Source: Thermoproteota archaeon
Lineage (GTDB): Archaea; Thermoproteota; Korarchaeia; Korarchaeales; Korarchaeaceae
Reading direction: 5' to 3'
DNA length: 12,333 nt
Assembly: GCA_011042755.1 (NCBI GenBank)
Contig: DRBY01000109.1
Coordinates: 1 to 12,333 of the forward strand
Each line of letters starts with the position of its first letter. Positions within the stretch are counted from its first letter, which is position 1. Position numbers and translations under genes: made by a program. Positions 6,237-12,333 of the stretch are shown piece by piece. A model generated the notes under the pieces. The model had not been told where the DNA came from and did no database searches. It was given only the letters and a program-made list of their open reading frames with translations.

Positions 6237-7379
6237 CTGCCAGCGGAAGAGGACCTAGCAAAGTTCTGTTCTAAACTCATACAGACGCCTAGCATGTCAG
6301 GAGAGGAAAAGGAGGTTGCAGTGCTGATTCGGGATGAGATGAACTCGCTAGGGTTTGACAGGACGTGGATCGACGAAGCTGGGAACGTGGCTGGCCTGCT
6401 GAGTGGGTCTGGAGCCGGGCCCACCATCGTGCTCGAGGGGCACATGGACACAGTACCTCCCGGCAGGCTTGAGGAGTGGAAGGTTCCGCCCTTCTCCGGC
6501 GCCCTGATAGACGGGTGGATCTACGGCAGAGGCGCTGCCGACATGAAGGGAGCCATAGCCTCCATGGTGTACTCAGCAACGAAGCTGGGGGAGATCGACT
6601 CAGATGTCTACATGGTCTTCGTCGTACACGAGGAGGACCAAGAGGGGTTTGGGATAAGGCACTTTGTTCAGCGAGAGGGGCTTAGGCCTGATCTCGTGGT
6701 CATAGGAGAGGCCACCAAGCTGAACATTGCGGTCGGCCACAGAGGGAGGGTTGAGGTGAGGCTGAGGGCTGAAGGGAGGACGGCCCACTCCAGCATGCCC
6801 CAGCTGGGGGAGAGCGCGTTGGAGAAGATGATCGACGCACTCGTCAGGCTCAGGACGCTGTCCAAGGAGTTCCCTGAGCACCCAGTCCTTGGGAGATCTA
6901 CCGTGGCAGCCGTGGCTATATCGTGCTCCCCCGGACAGATCCCAGTAATTCCCGACGTTTGCGAGGCGCTGCTGGACTACAGGCTGGTTCCGGGAGAGAC
7001 CCTAGAAGAGGTGTTGGGCAGGTTAAGCTCGCTGGTCGCAGGACTTCACGCAGAGGTCGTGAAGAGAACCTTGAGATGCTACACAGGATTGGAGGCAGAG
7101 GTAACAGCCTACTTCCCCGCCTGGTACCAGCCGAGCACTCTGGCTCAAGAGCTGGCGCGCACGCTCAACGCCGACGTGACTGTGTGGAAGTTTGGTACAG
7201 ATGGCTCCTACACGGCTGGAGAGGCTGGGTTTGCGACAGTAGGTTACGGCCCTGGAGACGAGGCTCTCGCTCACAGGCCCAATGAGAGAGTCAGCATCCG
7301 GGATCTAGAGTTGGCCGTAGCCGGGTACTCCAAGATCGTTCTGTGGGCCGAGCGGGTTCTCACTCGAGGGGGGACTTGA
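6237..7379 (+). CDS. M20-family metal-dependent amidohydrolase/peptidase, YgeY-like
   Basis: Predicted 380-residue two-zinc enzyme (ArgE/DapE/CPG2 superfamily) cleaving an amide bond of an N-acyl or N-carbamoyl amino acid, or a small peptide. Metal and catalytic residues, numbered from the CTG, are H69 and D71 (GHMDTVP), D102 (GRGAADMKG), E132/E133 (HEED), E158 (GEATK), H184 in the dimerisation lid (AHSSMP) and H346 (ALAHRPNE). The segment AYFPAWYQPS and the motif FGTDGSYTAG followed by GYGPGDE resemble YgeY-type members. The start is argued to be CTG 6237: LAKFCSKLIQTPSMSGEEKE, the usual family N-terminus, is encoded in frame upstream of the first ATG (6294), and a strong SD sits before CTG. 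The last 20 bases overlap the end of the universal stress gene on the other strand. Substrate is unknown; a ureido compound is inferred from neighbouring carbamate kinase. Confidence 0.85.
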   Translation: MPAEEDLAKFCSKLIQTPSMSGEEKEVAVLIRDEMNSLGFDRTWIDEAGNVAGLLSGSGAGPTIVLEGHMDTVPPGRLEEWKVPPFSGALIDGWIYGRGAADMKGAIASMVYSATKLGEIDSDVYMVFVVHEEDQEGFGIRHFVQREGLRPDLVVIGEATKLNIAVGHRGRVEVRLRAEGRTAHSSMPQLGESALEKMIDALVRLRTLSKEFPEHPVLGRSTVAAVAISCSPGQIPVIPDVCEALLDYRLVPGETLEEVLGRLSSLVAGLHAEVVKRTLRCYTGLEAEVTAYFPAWYQPSTLAQELARTLNADVTVWKFGTDGSYTAGEAGFATVGYGPGDEALAHRPNERVSIRDLELAVAGYSKIVLWAERVLTRGGT

Positions 7380-7812
7380 GCACCTCCCTGCTCACGACGA
7401 TCACAGGAACTCGGTACTTCTCGGCCAGCCTCTCGGCTGAGCTCTCGCCGAGGAGACGCCCCAACCTGCCACCTAGCGTCTTTGTGGGCAGAATCACTAG
7501 GTCGTGACCCTCGATAGATTCCTCTATGCCCGTGGCGACGTCTCTGGCTAAAGCCACTCTAGTGCTGACCCGGAAGCCGCCCTCCTCCAGCCGCTCAGCT
7601 ATGGGCTTTAGCCACTTGGCTGCCTCCTTCGACGCTCTGGAGGACTCTCCCGCCTCTAAGGGGCTTGTGACCGGGACCGTGACAACGTACAGGAGTGTGA
7701 TCTCGGCCCCCTCAAGCCCCAGAGAACCCGCAATCAGCGCCTCTAGGCACTCCGGCTCTACGGGCTCGGTCAGCGGGATGAGTATCTTCCTGCCCGGATC
7801 GCTTAAGCTCAC
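7360..7812 (-). CDS. Universal stress protein (UspA family)
   Basis: Predicted 150-residue single-domain alpha/beta protein of the UspA fold: KILIPLTEP at the first strand, DLVILPTKT before the nucleotide loop, and VPVIVVSRE at the last strand. The glycine loop is GGRLGRLLGESS (114-125), which does not keep the strict G-x2-G-x9-G-S/T spacing of ATP-binding members, so nucleotide binding is uncertain. The GTG start overlaps the stop of the RAM gene in GTGA, so translation is probably coupled. Last gene of the permease operon; the permease itself also ends in a Usp-like domain. It likely modulates the transporter or a stress response, but the partner is not shown by sequence. Confidence 0.82.
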   Translation of the reverse strand: MSLSDPGRKILIPLTEPVEPECLEALIAGSLGLEGAEITLLYVVTVPVTSPLEAGESSRASKEAAKWLKPIAERLEEGGFRVSTRVALARDVATGIEESIEGHDLVILPTKTLGGRLGRLLGESSAERLAEKYRVPVIVVSREVLKSPLE

Positions 7813-8069
7813 TCCTCCAGCAGCCTCCCGGCCCTCTTGTGGATGTGGAGGACCACGGAGCTGTTAGTGCCCCTTATCCCCTTTATCTTGAGGATTCTGT
7901 CCACCAGAGTGCTCCTGAACTTCTCAATGGACTCAGCCTCTATTAGGGCCACCAAGTCGTAGTCTCCAGTCACCTCAAAGAGGTCCACGACCTCGGGCAT
8001 CTTCTTGAGCTCGTCTATCACGCCCTCCAGGGCCTTGGTCTCGACGTACAAGCTCATGACGACCAACAT
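7809..8069 (-). CDS. Stand-alone Lrp/AsnC ligand-binding (RAM) domain protein
   Basis: An 86-residue protein consisting only of a RAM domain. GDYDLVALIEAES (35-47) is the hallmark segment, and KIKGIRGTNSSVVL matches the end of the fold. There is no helix-turn-helix, so it cannot bind DNA by itself in the manner of Lrp. Such proteins oligomerise and bind amino acids at subunit interfaces. The ATG 8069 is preceded by a perfect GGAGGTGAT four bases away, and this SD overlaps the last codons and stop of the permease gene. Position between an amino-acid permease and a Usp suggests a role as amino-acid sensor for transport, which is inference. Confidence 0.85.
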   Translation of the reverse strand: MLVVMSLYVETKALEGVIDELKKMPEVVDLFEVTGDYDLVALIEAESIEKFRSTLVDRILKIKGIRGTNSSVVLHIHKRAGRLLEE

Positions 8070-8073
8070 CTAC

Positions 8074-8082
8074 ATCACCTCC
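8074..8082 (-). promoter_or_regulatory. Perfect Shine-Dalgarno site embedded in the permease stop
   Basis: GGAGGTGAT on the minus strand is fully complementary to the usual archaeal 16S 3' end. It contains the TGA stop of the permease (8075-8077), tying the two genes together. Confidence 0.8.
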
Positions 8083-9904
8083 TGAGCACCAAAACCTTCC
8101 CGGGGAGCCTGGCCGAGATCAAGCGGGCGAGCCCCCTCTCCTCAGCCTTTCTGGGCCTCCTACCGGCAAGAACTACCACCACATCGTACCTGTCTTCCGA
8201 ACCGAGCCTGACGGCCATCTCCTCCGGGACCCCAAATAGGACGCTCGTCGTGGCGTCTAAACCTTTAGCTCTGAGCCTCTTTGCGATTTCCCCGAGGATT
8301 GACGCAACCCTCTCAGACTCGGCGGAGAGGTCGCGAGCCGTCAGTCCAGCCGGGTTGACTATGCTCACCAGGTGGACTCTGAACCGGTCTCCTAGACCCT
8401 CGTAAATGGCCCTGGAGACGCTCTCCACCGGGTCGTAGGGTCTCACGAGCACCAGAGCTTCCATTAGGTATGTTGCTGGCTTGGCCATCTCTCCACTTAT
8501 TCTGGCCCTCACCGGGAGCCCCACGGCGGCCCTGTACGCAACGTACACGGCCAATCCGCAGATGAACCAGAGGGTTCCGAGCGTCCTACCCACGGGGTGG
8601 AGGACGGCCACGAGCGCAAACATGGTCCCCGTTGCCAGAGTGCCGAGCAAGCCTATCAGGGGAACCTCCTTCCCGAAGAGCCTGAGAGTCCCTGGCGCCC
8701 TCCAGGGTCTGTACGCATCTCTGTCTATCTCGCGGAGTCGTATCATGGAGAAGTTAACTAGGACATAGGAGACCAGGGCTCCAAACGCGTAGACGTCAGC
8801 TATCTTCTCTAGGCTTCCGAGGAGCGTGAGGGCCCCGCCCATCACCCCGAATATCACAATGGTCCTGACGGGCGTCCTGAACTTCGGGTGGATTGCCTCA
8901 AACCAGGAAGGCAGGAGCCTGAACCTCCCCATGGAGTAGACGACCCTGGATACTCCGATTATGCCCGTGTTGGCGGATACGAGGTTGATTATGAACCCAG
9001 TGAGTGCCACGAGGGCAGGAGCGACCCCACCCACCAGCGGGAGCGAGGCGGCCAGGACGGTTAGGGGTCTCTCTGCGTTCCTCGCTAGAGCCTCCCACCC
9101 CACGGTCCCAAGCCCTACGAACGAGAGGCCGATGGCGAAGACCAGGACGGCTAGGACCGATAGCTTGGTTGCCAGGGGGATCCACTTGTATGGCCTCTTG
9201 ATCTCCTCAGCCGCCTGGGCAATGGACTCCACTCCAATGAATGAGCTCATGGCTAGAGTGGTTCCGTAGATGAAGTTCTGGGTCTGGAGGTTGAGGCCGG
9301 GGATGTAAGAAACTCCCTTCCTGAATCCAGGGTAACCCACCTGGCGGAGACCGCTCCTCAGAGAGGAGAGGTTGAGGCACACTATACCAAGAACTAGGAG
9401 GAGGCCTTGGACGAGGAGGCCCAGAGAGACCATTACCTCGTTCAGCCGGGAGGACTCCTTTATCCCCAGCACGTTTAGCCCGGTCAGGAGGATCACCATC
9501 GCGATAGAGCAGGCTGCGAATCCGTTGATCCTCACGGGCCCTAGCGAGGTGGAGAACATCGCAATTTCCCGTACGAAGTACGAAAGGTAGCCAGCGGACG
9601 CCATGGAGAATAGAGCGATGTCCACGGTGTAGCTCAACAGCAGCGCCCAGCCCGCCACGAAGCCGGCCAGATCGCCGATCCCTCTAGCCGCGTACACCTG
9701 CGCTCCGCCAGCGTATGGGTAGGTCGCGGCAAGTTCCGCGTAGACGAGCCCGGTCAAGAGGTAGGATATGGCCGCCAGCGAGAAGGCCAAGGGCGTCGCG
9801 CCGGCAGCGTATGCCGCCACCATGCCTAGGGCTATGAATACGTCCGCGCCTACGTCGGCGTACCCCATGGCGAAGGAGCCGAACCAACCGACATCTCTCT
9901 TCAG
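8075..9904 (-). CDS. APC-superfamily amino acid permease with C-terminal UspA-like domain
   Basis: Predicted 609-residue membrane transporter. From about residue 20 to 460 it carries roughly twelve hydrophobic segments. It has the APC signature SFIGVESIAQAAEEIKRPYK before the segment starting WIPLATKL, and the family-typical N-terminus GYADVGADVFIALGMVAAYA. Residues about 480-609 form a soluble UspA-like alpha/beta domain (EALVLVRPYDP to GKVLVLRR), presumably cytosolic and regulatory. The first ATG (9868) would remove the conserved stretch KRDVGWFGSFAMGYADVG, which is encoded in frame just upstream with no ATG, GTG or TTG available. CTG 9904, four bases after GGGAGGT, is the best start; CTG 9931 is the alternative. 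First gene of an operon with the RAM and Usp genes. The substrate is probably an amino acid, identity unknown. Confidence 0.88.
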   Translation of the reverse strand: MKRDVGWFGSFAMGYADVGADVFIALGMVAAYAAGATPLAFSLAAISYLLTGLVYAELAATYPYAGGAQVYAARGIGDLAGFVAGWALLLSYTVDIALFSMASAGYLSYFVREIAMFSTSLGPVRINGFAACSIAMVILLTGLNVLGIKESSRLNEVMVSLGLLVQGLLLVLGIVCLNLSSLRSGLRQVGYPGFRKGVSYIPGLNLQTQNFIYGTTLAMSSFIGVESIAQAAEEIKRPYKWIPLATKLSVLAVLVFAIGLSFVGLGTVGWEALARNAERPLTVLAASLPLVGGVAPALVALTGFIINLVSANTGIIGVSRVVYSMGRFRLLPSWFEAIHPKFRTPVRTIVIFGVMGGALTLLGSLEKIADVYAFGALVSYVLVNFSMIRLREIDRDAYRPWRAPGTLRLFGKEVPLIGLLGTLATGTMFALVAVLHPVGRTLGTLWFICGLAVYVAYRAAVGLPVRARISGEMAKPATYLMEALVLVRPYDPVESVSRAIYEGLGDRFRVHLVSIVNPAGLTARDLSAESERVASILGEIAKRLRAKGLDATTSVLFGVPEEMAVRLGSEDRYDVVVVLAGRRPRKAEERGLARLISARLPGKVLVLRR

Positions 9905-9908
9905 GGAG

Positions 9909-9915
9909 ACCTCCC
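9909..9915 (-). promoter_or_regulatory. Shine-Dalgarno site before the permease CTG start
   Basis: GGGAGGT on the minus strand ends four bases before CTG 9904. The spacing is a little shorter than at the other genes in the window, so the start call is supported but not certain. Confidence 0.5.
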
Positions 9916-9963
9916 GGCTCTCCTCGGCCAGTTAAGATCCCCGTCGCGAGCCGATGGAGAGAT

Positions 9964-9975
9964 CATTAAAAAACG
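9964..9975 (-). promoter_or_regulatory. TATA-like box of the permease operon
   Basis: CGTTTTTTAATG on the minus strand predicts a transcript start near 9944, about 40 bases before CTG 9904 and leaving the SD inside the leader. Confidence 0.4.
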
Positions 9976-9976
9976 A

Positions 9977-10054
9977 CCACAGGTTGTTGGCCCTACACTC
10001 TAGGCTGACTCCAAGAGCAAGAAAGGCCGAACGAGCTTCTCGACACACCTGTGG
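9977..10054. repeat. Widely spaced 8-bp inverted repeat in the permease-AOR gap
   Basis: CCACAGGT (9977-9984) and ACCTGTGG (10047-10054) are perfect inverted copies with 62 bases between. They flank most of the 156-base gap between the permease promoter and the end of the AOR gene. A pair of operator half-sites or a long hairpin is possible; chance is not excluded. No coding frame or RNA gene is evident between them. Confidence 0.3.
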
Positions 10055-10061
10055 CGATGTT

Positions 10062-10075
10062 GAGGAAAAAGAGGG
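10062..10075 (-). terminator. T-rich terminator after the AOR gene
   Basis: Sixteen bases past the AOR stop the minus strand reads CCCCTCTTTTTCCTC, a typical archaeal termination tract. Confidence 0.4.
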
Positions 10076-10090
10076 GTGATGAAAGGGTGT

Positions 10091-12025
10091 TTAGGGCGGT
10101 ATGGTTATCCCTCGCCGCTCCAGCTCCTCAACCTCTCTCTCGAGTCCCAGCTCCCTGAGCGTCTCCTTCTTGGGTATTCCGGTCTCTAGGTCCCACTTCC
10201 TGTAGGAGTAGTACTCGTCGAGCATGATGTCGAGCTCGACCACCTGGCCCTTGGCCGGCCCCCTCGGCATGGGCTCCTTGGTGAACCTCTCGGGCAGGGT
10301 GTCGTCCTTCCTCGTTATGCCCTCCCTGACGTTGAAAAGCCTTTGCAGAGTCACGATCCTCCTGCCGATCAGCCTGAGGTCTGCCTCTGTGTACTCCTTG
10401 CCAGTCGTGAGGGTCAGAGCCCTCGCCAGGTCTGGGTAGAAGAACACCGGGGGTATCACCGTTCCGTACTTGCAGACGCCCACGGCCTCGACTACGGCAC
10501 AGAAGTCCTCCAGCTCAGCCACCATGATTCCCTTGTACTTCGGGTTGAGCCTGTCCGTCATCTCGGGCAGGTACTGCTCGCCGAACCTCTCTGCGATCTC
10601 CTTCTCGAACCCGACCTCGTCCAGCACGGGGAAGGCGTAGAGGTGGTCGGCGCCCCTGTTCGAGGTCACGTGAGCCAGACCCATGCTCTTCTGGGCTCTC
10701 CCGTCCTGAGCGGCAATCTCCATCTTCTTGACGTGCATGGCGTACTTCTCCGTTCCCCTGCCTATCTTCTGCGCCGCCCTGTACACTCCCTCAGCCAGCA
10801 GGTCTCCGAAGCCCTTCCTGAACGCTATCATCTCGATCAGCTGCACTATCAGCTCCGGGTCTCCCCAGTCGAACTCCAGCCCGCCAGTGTCCTCCTTGGT
10901 CAGCAGGCCGTGCTCCCAGCACTCCATGGCCCAGGCTATGACTCCACCGGCGGATATGACGTCCATCCCGTAGAGGTTGCACAGGTGGTTCGCGTAGATC
11001 AGCGCCTCGAGGTCCGAGTTTCCGACGTTGGCCCCCAGAGCGTCTAAGCCCTCGTACTCAGGCCCCTTTCCGATCATCACGTACTTCCCGGCCGGGATCC
11101 TGACGAACCTCCCGCACCTCTGGTAGCAAGCGAAGTCCGCCTTGGGCTTGACCAAGTACTCCCTCGTGATCCTCTCGCCGCATATCTCCTCCCACTCGTC
11201 GAACACTCCCTCCCTGTGGTTGTAGGTCGGGAGCCTCCCTATCGCCTGCATGAGCTCCACGAGGCTGTTAGTCCCGTACTTCACTCTGTCGGGAGTGAAT
11301 GGGTGCGCGAGCATCTTCCTGCCGAGCTCCAGCATGAAGTCGTAGTACTCGTCGGGCTTAGCTATCTTCAGCCCTCCGTAGCCCCTGGCCGCTATGGCCT
11401 TCAGCCTCTTGTAGCCCATAACCGCGCCTATTCCGGACCTGGCGGCGGCCCTCCCGTGGTCGTTGAAAACGCCAGCGAACCTGACGAGGTTCTCGCCAGC
11501 CTGGCCTATGACCGCTACTTTGACCTGCCTGTCGCCCAGCTCCTCCTTTATCATGTCCTCGGCTTCGTATGTGGTCTTACCCCACAGGTGGCTTGCGTCT
11601 CTCAGCTCCGCCTTGCCGTCCTCCACGTAGATGTACACGGGCTTTTCAGACCTTCCCGTCACCACTATGGCGTCGAATCCGGCGAACTTGAGCTCAGGGC
11701 CAAAGTGCCCGGCGGCGTGCGCCTCGCCGTAGATGTCGGTGAGCGGGGACTTGGCTGCAACTACGTGCCTGCTGGCCTGAGGGAACAGCGTCCCAGTCAG
11801 AACTCCCGTTGCGAGTATGAAAACGTTCTCAGGGCTGAAGGGCTCTACCTCTGGTCCTACCATGTCGAAGAGCCACCGAGCGGCAAAGCCAGTTCCCCCG
11901 AGGTAGGTCAAGGCCAGCTCCTCGTCAAGCGGCTTAGTCACCAGCTTACCGCGAGCGAGGTCGACCCAGAGCACCTGACCGGCCCAGCCACCGTATTTCC
12001 AGGAGAATCTGTCATCTGACTCCAC
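10091..12025 (-). CDS. aor: Tungsten-type aldehyde:ferredoxin oxidoreductase family protein
   Basis: Predicted 644-residue cytosolic oxidoreductase of the AOR family, which oxidises aldehydes to acids with ferredoxin using a bis-pyranopterin tungsten cofactor and one [4Fe-4S] cluster. The N-terminal AOR domain covers about 12-215, with YLGGTGFAAR and the pterin-contact region GQAGENLVRFAGVFNDHGRA (175-194). The helical C-terminal domains hold EGLDALGANVGNSD (325-338), MGLAHVTSNRGADHL (448-462) and VEAVGVCKYG (512-521). The cluster ligands are unusual: the family CxxCxxxC motif reads D297-F-A-C300-Y-Q-R-C304, with the last Cys at C518, so Asp replaces the first Cys. Start is GTG 12025 behind GGGAGGTGG, directly after the stop of the upstream amidohydrolase. 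The pair is surely cotranscribed. Substrate aldehyde unknown; AOR, FOR, GAPOR and uncharacterised subfamilies are not separable by eye. Confidence 0.92.
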   Translation of the reverse strand: MESDDRFSWKYGGWAGQVLWVDLARGKLVTKPLDEELALTYLGGTGFAARWLFDMVGPEVEPFSPENVFILATGVLTGTLFPQASRHVVAAKSPLTDIYGEAHAAGHFGPELKFAGFDAIVVTGRSEKPVYIYVEDGKAELRDASHLWGKTTYEAEDMIKEELGDRQVKVAVIGQAGENLVRFAGVFNDHGRAAARSGIGAVMGYKRLKAIAARGYGGLKIAKPDEYYDFMLELGRKMLAHPFTPDRVKYGTNSLVELMQAIGRLPTYNHREGVFDEWEEICGERITREYLVKPKADFACYQRCGRFVRIPAGKYVMIGKGPEYEGLDALGANVGNSDLEALIYANHLCNLYGMDVISAGGVIAWAMECWEHGLLTKEDTGGLEFDWGDPELIVQLIEMIAFRKGFGDLLAEGVYRAAQKIGRGTEKYAMHVKKMEIAAQDGRAQKSMGLAHVTSNRGADHLYAFPVLDEVGFEKEIAERFGEQYLPEMTDRLNPKYKGIMVAELEDFCAVVEAVGVCKYGTVIPPVFFYPDLARALTLTTGKEYTEADLRLIGRRIVTLQRLFNVREGITRKDDTLPERFTKEPMPRGPAKGQVVELDIMLDEYYSYRKWDLETGIPKKETLRELGLEREVEELERRGITIPP

Positions 12026-12333
12026 TCATCGCCACCTCCCCATCGGGATGAACTCCCCGTGTCCGGGGCGACCCACGGGCTCCCCGTCTTGGGCCACCAC
12101 TTCCCCCCTCACGGTAACCAAGACGGGCCACCCTCTCACGGTCATACCCTCGTAGGGGGACCAGCCCACCTTGTAGTGTAGCCTGTCGGCCCTGATCTCG
12201 ACTTCGAGCCTCTGGTCGAGCAGCACCAAGTCGGCGTCCGATCCTGGGGCTATCTCCCCTTTCCGGGGGTAGATCCCGAAGACCTTAGCCGGGTTGGCGC
12301 ACAACGCCGCGCAGAGGGTCGTTGGCTCCAGCC
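12026..12333 (-). CDS. Hydantoinase/dihydroorotase/allantoinase-type amidohydrolase, C-terminal part
   Basis: About the last 101 residues of a cyclic amidohydrolase; the N-terminal metal-binding barrel lies beyond the window edge. NPAKVFGIYPRKGEIAPGSDADLVLLD is the end of the barrel and return to the small beta domain of this superfamily. SPYEGMTVRGWPVLVTVRGE and the final GEFIPMGR fit the allantoinase/dihydropyrimidinase/dihydroorotase side. These enzymes open cyclic amides such as hydantoins, allantoin or dihydroorotate. Its TGA stop (12026-12028) is followed with no gap by the GTG of the AOR gene, whose SD lies in the final amidohydrolase codons. That arrangement implies a shared role. A TTG at 12304 is internal and not a real start, since the frame continues to the window edge. 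Confidence 0.87.
   Translation of the reverse strand, partial: LEPTTLCAALCANPAKVFGIYPRKGEIAPGSDADLVLLDQRLEVEIRADRLHYKVGWSPYEGMTVRGWPVLVTVRGEVVAQDGEPVGRPGHGEFIPMGRWR

Noticed and set aside
10003..10081. C/D box small RNA (CTGA at 10004, GTGATGA at 10075)
   Set aside because: The boxes are in the wrong order for one C/D RNA, and no paired D box or terminal stem is found; the GTGATGA also lies opposite the AOR terminator.
10343..12019. Long + strand frames opposite the AOR gene (10343-11047 and 11216-12019)
   Set aside because: They are antisense to a well-supported AOR gene and their translations show no family features.
1..12333. CRISPR arrays, insertion sequences, integrase or att sites
   Set aside because: No regularly spaced direct repeats, transposase motifs or target duplications were seen; codon style is even across the window.

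Overview
The window looks like a chromosomal stretch from a thermophilic archaeon, probably of the Thermoproteota/Korarchaeota side. The signs are: arginine written mostly as AGG/AGA and isoleucine often as ATA in otherwise GC-rich genes; Shine-Dalgarno sites of the GGAGGTGAT type placed a few bases before starts; short A/T boxes about 25-30 bases upstream of starts, as expected for archaeal TATA elements; a tungsten-type aldehyde:ferredoxin oxidoreductase; and archaeal-type versions of the enzymes. Lineage is inference from style and was not tested by a search.

Layout. 1-188: tail of an unidentified reading frame and a leader. 189-1529 (+): class III PLP aminotransferase. 1580-2651 (-): cysteine synthase-family enzyme broken by one extra base in a run of five G. 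2652-2852: divergent promoter region with a strong hairpin. 2853-3710 (+): beta-hydroxyacid dehydrogenase with a TTG start. 3741-4991 (-): S-adenosylhomocysteine hydrolase. 5182-6147 (-): carbamate kinase, divergent from 6237-7379 (+), an M20 amidohydrolase of the YgeY type. 7360-9904 (-): a tight operon of amino-acid permease with a C-terminal UspA-like domain, stand-alone RAM (Lrp/AsnC ligand-binding) protein and universal stress protein. 9935-10090: intergenic. 10091-12333 (-): a tungsten aldehyde oxidoreductase directly abutting the end of a hydantoinase/dihydroorotase/allantoinase-type amidohydrolase that runs off the window.

How the genes may work together (inference). The content fits anaerobic use of amino acids and nitrogen compounds. 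The permease imports amino acids, the aminotransferase makes keto acids, and AOR-type enzymes oxidise aldehydes to acids with ferredoxin. The beta-hydroxyacid dehydrogenase can dispose of or recover semialdehydes. Carbamate kinase makes ATP from carbamoyl phosphate. Carbamate kinase + YgeY-like hydrolase + hydantoinase-like amidohydrolase resembles part of the bacterial ygeW-ygeX-ygeY-hyuA-yqeA set linked to ureide/purine breakdown. AhcY and the cysteine synthase belong to methyl-cycle and sulfur amino acid metabolism.

The points most worth a second look are two genes that appear to start at CTG (M20 hydrolase, permease), an Asp in place of the first [4Fe-4S] Cys of the AOR homolog, the YgeY/carbamate kinase/hydantoinase association, and a structured non-coding stretch at 2697-2798.
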